Assembly (NCBI GenBank): GCA_033297205.1
Contig: MU859106.1
Span: 124,001-188,000, forward strand
Reading direction: 5' to 3'
Length of the DNA: 64,000 nt
From: Pseudoneurospora amorphoporcata
Lineage: Eukaryota > Ascomycota > Sordariomycetes > Sordariales > Sordariaceae
Part shown: positions 57,733-64,000 of the stretch, one piece after another
Position numbering within the stretch: position 1 is the stretch's first letter
Layout: the number at the start of each line of letters is the position of its first letter
Notes under the pieces: model-generated
The model's database searches: none
The model's input: only the letters and a program-made list of their open reading frames with translations
Told to the model about the DNA's origin: nothing
Program-made: the position numbers and the translations under genes

Positions 57733-58818
57733 TCATCGTCTCCCTTTAACCTGTGTCTATCTACCCTCCCTCCAATCACTCTCTATTCACCAACACACCA
57801 ACCTGTCACTTGACGGCTTTTCATCACATACTCGGATGTGCTGCTGCTTTGGTGTGTCTATGAACGTGTGTGTCCCCTCTGTATTCGTACAATACGCTTT
57901 TGCCTTTTTGTACCGAATACAGAATGGGTGGGGGGCTCGTTACTAGTACTATAGGCACAAACGCACACATACATAACTAGACGGCACATCATACCTTGGA
58001 CAAGGAAACAAAACACTTGGCAAGGTTATAGAAAGGGTTTAAGGGAAAGGGGGTGGATAAGTAACGGTTGATGGAAAAGAATGGGATAGGGGAGTTTGAT
58101 GAGGAGGGGATGAGAATAAACAGAGCATAGGGTCAATGGAGGACATGACATCAATCAAATGGGTACCGGTATCGAACGCCAGGGATGGAACTCAAAAAGG
58201 ATGAACAGGACATAATACATAATACGCAGCAAAGCAAGAAGAAAGGCAACGAAACGAAAGGCAGAGAATATGGAAAGGAAAGGAAAAGGGGTTTAGGTAA
58301 AGAGGCCTGGCGGTGCATTTCGGTTCCTTAGGAGTTCGGTCATTACAGCGGTTGTTTTTCTACCCGTTTCCTCACTTTCCGGTATTCATTTCTCGGTCTG
58401 GCTCGGCTCGGTTCGGTTCGGGAGACAAGGCGAGGTAGAAATGGAATGTAAATGGTCGGCATATTAGAAGCTTGCGGCCCGGCGTTAAACCAGATAGATA
58501 GACAAGATTTGGTTGCCGTAAATATAGAGTTAATATTATAGAGGCACGTTCAATCGATGGTATCATCGTTGAATGCTGAAGATGGTGATAAAATGTCGTC
58601 GATTAGTGTCGTGATGCCCCAAGCCTGGATAACCGGAGCCGCCCGTGAAGGTTCGTCAACGCATCGTAAACGCGCCCGGCATCCGGCAAACGACGAGCTG
58701 CAAGAGGCCCGACACCAGTCTTCCAACGGATGGATGTGCTGAGACTTGTCAACAAACGGACATCTAGCATTTGTGACCAGCACTTGCCCACGCACCTCCT
58801 CACAACACCCCCTTCCTA
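57733..58818. other. Intergenic between convergent Myb-like and Ap4A phosphorylase genes
   Basis: 3' flanks of convergent genes; a purine-rich stretch (about 58000-58290) fits the 3' UTR of either. No gene is recognised. Confidence 0.45.
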
Positions 58819-60168
58819 TCATTTCTCCCCCTCTTCACAGTTATTACTAGGCATCCCAATAACCCCCAACAACTCCCCCACCCTCTCGGGATTCCTCCTC
58901 AAAGCATCCCACTCCCTCTGACTCTTCACCAGCGCCGTGCCCGCCAACACCGTCCCATTGAGTGCCAGCTTACCCACCACCACCTCTTCTTCCTCTTCTC
59001 CTGCCTCCTCCCCGTTGCCACCTAGCTTCCTTTCGACAATCGCGGCCCCCTCTGCCAAGCGAGGGATGATGACCATCACGTCGCGGGTCATGGCTAGGTT
59101 GTAGGAGATTGAGGCCTCGCCGCCTGTTTGGATCTCGTCTGCCCCGTTGCTTTGGTGGTGCGTTTGGGGTGGTTGCTGTGCTGGTGATGGAGGAGATGAG
59201 GAGTGGGAAGACTGATACCGACGGACGGCGTCCCTCGCCCGTCTATACAACCCCAAATAAACCGCATGCAGCTCCTCCCCCGTCATATCCGGCGTCAACC
59301 GTTCGGCGAATGTCTTGAACGGTAGCTTTTGGCTTGTTTCCTTGCCTTCTTCAACCAGTTGTTGGGCTAGGACTTCCCACCTCCTCCCTCCGTTCGCTTG
59401 TTCGGTTTCGACACCCTCCAGCCCCTCCCTCATCCTCTCCACAACCAGAAGCTGTAAATGCCTATGCGGCTGACTCGCCCCGGAATGTTCACCACAGTTG
59501 AAGAAGGCATACAGTTTCGGGTCTTGCCCTTCCTCCTCCTCCTCCTCCTCCTCCTCCTCTCCTTGAGTGCCACCCGCGGCGGCATATTGCTCGTAAGCTT
59601 GTATGCAGGCCCTCGTCGCTTCCAGATCGCTTTGCTCGAGCAGGTGCGTCTGCTCCTTATACTCCTTGGTAGTCAAAATAAAGTGTTCCGGGACAATGGC
59701 AAACTTGTTCAGCACGAGGATATGGTGGGGAGGCAGAGGGGTGATGAGCATCGAGGGGAGTGGGTTATCGAAGGGGTCGAAGATGAGTTTCTTTTTCGGC
59801 GGTTCGAGCCCACCACCATCTTTGATAGGTGCTGGTGACACAGTACCGACGGATGTGGTAGACGGCGGCGAAGGAACGCGGTGGTCGATTAGCCCGACGG
59901 GTTTGGGACCTTTGGGCTTGTTGGCTAGGGAGGGGGAGAAGCGGAGTTGGAACTGGTTGCGAAGAAGTCAGAAGTCAGAAGTAACGAGGTTAGAAGGGAT
60001 AAAAGCGCATACAGGAATGGAATTGACGTCCACCAGCGTCACCTGTGTCGGATAAAAGTTGACATGTCCTGATGCGCGCGCCTTGTTGAAGGCTGCCCGG
60101 ACGAGCTCGGGGAGGTTTGCCGGAGCTGTGATTCGGGGAGGCATGGTGTCTGCGTCTGTGAAAGTCAT
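58819..60168 (-). CDS. Ap4A phosphorylase / ATP adenylyltransferase (Apa1/Apa2 family)
   Basis: Two exons (60168-60013 and 59952-58819) flank a 60-nt GTATGC...ACCAG intron, giving 429 residues. Characteristic segments are FNPxxx-type FDPFDNPLP, HHILVLNKFAIVPEHFILTT and the HIT-like catalytic string GASQPHRHLQLL. The C-terminal SYNLAMTRDVMVIIPR precedes the ALNGTVLAGTALVKS motif. The enzyme splits diadenosine tetraphosphate with phosphate to ADP plus ATP in the cytosol, controlling Ap4A levels. Low-complexity additions are present: an E11 run after AAAGGTQG, and Ser/Pro/Gln and Glu-rich loops. The start may be the ATG at 60168 or, nine codons further in, MPPRITAP. Confidence 0.92.
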
Positions 60169-60445
60169 GTCCTGTAATGCAATGCGCGCGTTGAATTGAC
60201 TTTGTGCGGATGCTTTGAGGTATGCTGTCGTGTTGCACGTTGTCAGGAGGAAGTTGGGTCAATTGTCGCGAATAGCTTCCATGAGGTCATGGGTGGTCTG
60301 TGCGTTGGTCCTGGTTCGGTTCATAGGGGAATGTAAAACACTAAAACATGGATATTACAAGTAGTCTATGCTAGTATGCCACGCCACCGTGCAATGCTAC
60401 GGGTATCTCCTTATGGTCCATCAGACCAAATCCATGGCCATGACG
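60169..60445. other. Short spacer between the Ap4A phosphorylase and FIT-family genes
   Basis: About 280 bases holding the Ap4A phosphorylase promoter and the 3' UTR of the FIT gene. No other feature is seen. Confidence 0.5.
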
Positions 60446-61649
60446 TTAAAGACCAGGCAGTCCAACAATCTCCCGCAAAGCCGGGACAAACCGCGGCACA
60501 ATGTACGTAAAGTACAATCCCATCAGCGCGACAAGAAACCCAGTAAGCTGTCGAATATGTTAGCAATCTTTCTCCTCCACACAGACACAGGGGACTTACC
60601 TTCTCAAACCACGTATGAAAGTAAATGGCCGTCATCAACAACATCCACGCGCACAGCCCCACCACTCCCAACGCAACCTTACCTCCATATCCCAACGCAT
60701 CCCACAGTCCTCCTCCAACTTCTCTCACCTCCCTGACCTCCCTAGCCTCATCCATCTCCGGGCTATGATCGTCCCACCTCTTGTCAGCAGCCAGGTCTGT
60801 TTCTGCAGACTTGACAGCCCCATCATGCATCACCACCGTCCTTTCGTCTTTCACATTCCGTCTCCAGTAATGCCTAGCAACAACCCACCCAACCTCCTGC
60901 ACCAAGAACGCACTCCCCAAGACCAACAAGAACACATGTCCCGAGATATCATGTCCACCCGTCCACCTGCCTCCAGCAGCTTTACACGCCGCCGCCGTCA
61001 CAAATTCCTTGAATCCCGCAACATCCACATCCGCGCCCACCGGCCCGGGAACCGAGTCCGCCTTGACTTGCTCGTTGACCTTGGCCTGCGCATCGGCGCA
61101 TTTTCCACCAGTAACCCTGAACCCGCGATCAACAATCGCCGGGCCGAAAAACCACTGCGTGACAAAGATCCACCAGAGAGTTACCAGGCCCCAGCGCACC
61201 GTCGCGCGAAGTTTGCGTTCCGTGGTTTTGTAGCCGGGGTGCGTGAAGACAAAGACGAAAAAGCTGACCGTGATCCAAAACCACGCGCGCTTGACAAACA
61301 AGACGTTGAATATGTTGTCCTTGCGAGCAAAGTACGAGGGCACGGCGCCGGAATCTTGCACGTGCGATTGCGACATGAAGTCGTAGGGCGACGCGCGGAC
61401 AGACGGGTTGAGGAGCGAGAAGAGGGTGCCGAAGAGGAGGAGGACGGGGTAGCCTGCTAGCAAAACGGTTTCCGTCGGGGTTGGGTAGTAGGGCTTGTTG
61501 CGTTGCGGCTCCTGGCGAGACCTTGTTGTTGAGGACGAGGCCCCGTTGGAGACTTCGGGCGAGGCCGCCATCTTGGAAGGTTTTCGCCGGGTGAAGGTTG
61601 CCGAGGGTCGGTCAGGGGAGGAGGGGCCGGCTGTTGATGGCGCGTCCAT
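60446..61649 (-). CDS. FIT-family ER membrane protein (FIT2/Scs3-like acyl-CoA diphosphatase)
   Basis: Two exons (61649-60600 and 60547-60446) are joined across a 52-nt GTAAGT...CGACAG intron, giving 383 residues. About six hydrophobic segments are visible. The two catalytic-histidine motifs of the family are present: GGHDISGHVFLL and YFHTWFEKLTG, the second rebuilt across the intron. FIT proteins sit in the endoplasmic reticulum, cleave fatty acyl-CoA and are needed for lipid-droplet budding and ER balance; fungal homologues are Scs3 and Yft2. The first ~60 residues are a polar Ser/Pro/Arg tail. A second in-frame ATG (MAASPEV) 26 codons in is an alternative start. Confidence 0.92.
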
Positions 61650-62577
61650 CGAAACTTGATCGCTCGGTTCGGGCGTCGGTCAAAGGTATGGTGCTTGTCC
61701 GATCGAGTGTCGGAAGGGAGAACCACTGGGAATGATTTGTTCCGTAGAGGGAGGGAGGGCGTGATGATCGAGGAATGACAGTTGTTGTTTGGTTTTAGGA
61801 CAAAGTTGACATGGTAGGGATAAAAAAAAGTTGGCGAGGAGAGATCAGCAAGAAGCTGTGACGATATTCTTGCTGTCGTCCGGCCTTGCTCTTTGGACGG
61901 GCGAGCAAGGAGTGTGAGTCGCGATGCAAGATTGGTTTGGAGGGACCGAGGCCGCTATGACGTTACGTATCGGACTTCCACTTGCCTGCCCCCGTTTGCG
62001 CCGGTCTTGGCCAAGTTGCGACTTTCCGTTGCTGTATGACTCAGCAACGCACGTGCATTCACTTCCACATTAATTCCCAACCCTTTGAAGCAGCTAGCGC
62101 AATCAGGAGACATTGCAATACTAAACGCCATCACCACCACCTTGTCACATCGCACTCAGAGTCACTTGCACAGTAGAACAAAGAAACTCCTTTGAATCAA
62201 TCTATGTTTGATCATTCTCCACCAAAAGCTGTGGGTATGTCATGCTATGTTCATAAAGGGTGCTTGCTATATACCTACTTGATTTCCTTTTTCTAGCCAC
62301 CGATTTTTCCATCAATGCCAACACAAATGCCTTCCCAGCTGGTATCATAAAGTAAAAGTGAAGAACCGCCAAATTTTCTGTTGCTGTTCAAAACAAGGGG
62401 TAAAATGCCTGAAAAATAAAATAAAAGGCCGCTAAGAGCCCATTGACAAGAATCGAATAAATGTTGTTGTCATAAGAAGTGAAGATCCATTCCATCCAGA
62501 GGGGCCAGTCACAGACCGAAGCTAACCTCTTTCTCACGCTAAAAGCTGTACACAATTCACAGTCCGCCACCAACCGC
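61650..62577. other. Intergenic between the FIT-family and GH55 genes
   Basis: FIT gene promoter and GH55 3' UTR. A short A7 run and several small frames, but no gene is recognised. Confidence 0.45.
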
Positions 62578-64000
62578 CTAGGTTGAAGAAGACCGGAACA
62601 GCGCCAGCGTCGCGCAAAAGTTGTTCCTGTTATCCTTATCCTCCGCCATGCTCTTTCCGTCAATCGTCAGCATGTTCACGCTGGCCTTGGTGCTGAGGCC
62701 AAAAAAGTTGACTGCCGAGTTCTCGAGCGAGACCATGTTAGTCTGGCACGACTGCGTCTTGAGGCAGTCCTGGCCGTAGTTGTCAAAGAATGAGTAGAGA
62801 CCAGCACCGTAGATGAACACGTCCTTGGAGTTGACGGCGCGGACGCCCCAGGCGCGCTCGCATGTACCGCTGGTGTCGCCCTGGCACGACTTGGAGAAGT
62901 CGGGGTCGTCGTACTTGGCGTTGACCTCAAACGGCTTGGTGGCGTCGGGGTTGCCCTGGAAGTAAGGCGTCTCGGTCTGGATCAGGGCAAGGTAGACGTT
63001 GGAGGCGTTGGAGAACTGGTAGTTGTAGAGAACCGAGTGCTCCGAGGCGGTAGCCCAGCCCCAGACGGGACCCTCACCTTCGATCAGGACACCGCGGCCG
63101 TTGAAGACGTCGATCTGCTGGTTGTTGGCGGCGGGCTCGAGGTCGTGGTCGGCAACCCAGTACCACGTGTTCTCAAGGTAGACAGAACCCTTGGGAGGGA
63201 CATGCAACATCATGAAAGAGCCGAAGCAGTCTTCGGGGATGGCGTTGGTGGCATTGGGGTTCTTGGCGCACTTCTCGAGCTGGAGCTCAGTGCCGGCGTA
63301 GCCACCGATACGGGTATGAACATCCCAAAGAGCGGCGTCGCCCTGCTTGGTGCCAGCGAGGTTCCACTCCATCATGATAGCACCGGGCTGAGGGCCAGCG
63401 GTACCAAAGATGAGGTCAGACATCTCGACAGCGCCAGTGTCGCCGGGCTGACCGACCTGGAAGACGGGCTTGGGATCCTTCTGGTCCTTGAAGGTCTTGT
63501 CACCGCCAGCAAGGATCATGGGCCAGATCTCACCAGTGATCTTGATGTTCTTGGGAACCTTGATGGTCTTGGTGACGAGGTAAGCACCGTGGTCAAAGTA
63601 GACAATCTGATCCTGGGTAGCCTTGTCAAAGACGGCCTGGATGGCGTCGCTGTCATCAGTCTTGCCATCACCCTTGGCGCCGGCAGACTTGACGCTCAAG
63701 AAAGAGCTGGCCGGGACGTTCTCATACTGAGGCTTGGAGCGGGTGAAGACCTTGCCAGTGCTAGAGTCGAGGAGGACATCGGGCTTCTTGACGCCGCTGT
63801 CAGGCTTCTGCACCGCCTTGCCAGCGCTGCCGGGCTTGCCAGTGTAAGCGCGACCCTGAGCAAAGAAGCCGACGGTCTGGCTGCCCTCGAGGATGGTAGC
63901 CCCGGTGGCATTGTTGTAGACGGCCTGAGCGGTGCCCGACATGTCGACGTTGTCAAGGATGAGAGTGCCGTTGGTCTGAGGGGACTGGGGGTCATAAGCG
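62578..64000 (-). CDS. GH55 glucan beta-1,3-glucosidase, C-terminal part (5' end outside window)
   Basis: The frame is open from the window edge to TAG 62578-62580, about 473 residues. It matches the second beta-helix domain of GH55 exo/endo-beta-1,3-glucanases: ASSFLSVKSAGAKGDGKTDD, VYFDHGAYLVTKTIKVP, GAIMMEWNLAGTKQGDAALW, HVPPKGSVYLENTWYWVADH and GVLIEGEGPVWGWATASEH. GH55 enzymes release glucose or oligosaccharides from beta-1,3-glucan outside the cell, used in wall remodelling or attack on other fungi. The signal peptide and N-terminal domain lie beyond 64000. No intron or lesion is seen in the visible part, and codon use is strongly C-ending, as for a well-expressed gene. Confidence 0.93.
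   Translation of the reverse strand, partial: AYDPQSPQTNGTLILDNVDMSGTAQAVYNNATGATILEGSQTVGFFAQGRAYTGKPGSAGKAVQKPDSGVKKPDVLLDSSTGKVFTRSKPQYENVPASSFLSVKSAGAKGDGKTDDSDAIQAVFDKATQDQIVYFDHGAYLVTKTIKVPKNIKITGEIWPMILAGGDKTFKDQKDPKPVFQVGQPGDTGAVEMSDLIFGTAGPQPGAIMMEWNLAGTKQGDAALWDVHTRIGGYAGTELQLEKCAKNPNATNAIPEDCFGSFMMLHVPPKGSVYLENTWYWVADHDLEPAANNQQIDVFNGRGVLIEGEGPVWGWATASEHSVLYNYQFSNASNVYLALIQTETPYFQGNPDATKPFEVNAKYDDPDFSKSCQGDTSGTCERAWGVRAVNSKDVFIYGAGLYSFFDNYGQDCLKTQSCQTNMVSLENSAVNFFGLSTKASVNMLTIDGKSMAEDKDNRNNFCATLALFRSSST

Noticed and set aside
1..64000. Search by eye for dispersed 5S rRNA genes, transposon ends and viral genes
   Set aside because: None of the expected 5S core sequence, terminal repeats with target duplications, or polymerase/capsid frames was seen.

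Overview
The window reads as nuclear DNA of a filamentous ascomycete of the Neurospora/Sordaria lineage. Genes are split by many short introns (about 50-160 nt) with GTA(A/T)GT-type donors and CTAAC/CTGAC branch sites. The strongest marker is a full-length, intron-free orthologue of the quelling RNA-dependent RNA polymerase QDE-1. It is 1412 residues long, against 1402 in N. crassa as I recall, so this may be a close relative rather than N. crassa itself. Nothing bacterial, viral or transposon-like was recognised.

Layout. At 0-7 kb there is a possible 3' end of a gene, then two identical intron-containing tRNA-Asp genes facing each other in an inverted repeat around a 2-oxoglutarate/Fe(II) oxygenase gene, then a rhodopsin-like seven-helix membrane protein. 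At 7.4-9.5 kb lies a decayed gene for a secreted Ser/Thr-rich adhesin-like protein. At 9.7-22 kb there is a small RGGAGN-motif protein, qde-1, and a divergently transcribed Zn2Cys6 regulator with eight exons and a GC-AG intron. At 24-35 kb there is a secreted M14 carboxypeptidase, a Gly/Ser-rich orphan, a 5-kb stretch with no recognisable gene, and a secreted aspartic protease with an unresolved in-frame stop. At 35.7-48 kb there is tRNA-Pro, Mediator subunit 22, an NRAMP metal transporter divergent from a Cys/His-rich P1B ATPase, and tRNA pseudouridine synthase 1. At 48.6-51.2 kb two adjacent pseudogenes, a terpene cyclase fragment and a SEC14/CRAL-TRIO protein, form a gene graveyard. At 54-64 kb there is a Myb/SANT-type regulator, Ap4A phosphorylase, a FIT-family ER protein and the 3' part of a GH55 beta-1,3-glucanase.

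How the genes relate. Most are independent housekeeping or accessory genes, and there are no operons. The NRAMP/P1B-ATPase pair shares a 2-kb upstream region and plausibly forms an uptake/efflux metal module. QDE-1 belongs to RNA silencing, and the secreted proteases and glucanase to extracellular nutrition or cell-wall turnover. I found no convincing wholly new system. The most informative unusual items are the three degenerate genes, the tRNA inverted repeat, the aspartic-protease stop codon and the stop-free in-frame intron in the Myb-like gene. All gene models were built by hand from splice signals and reading-frame continuity.
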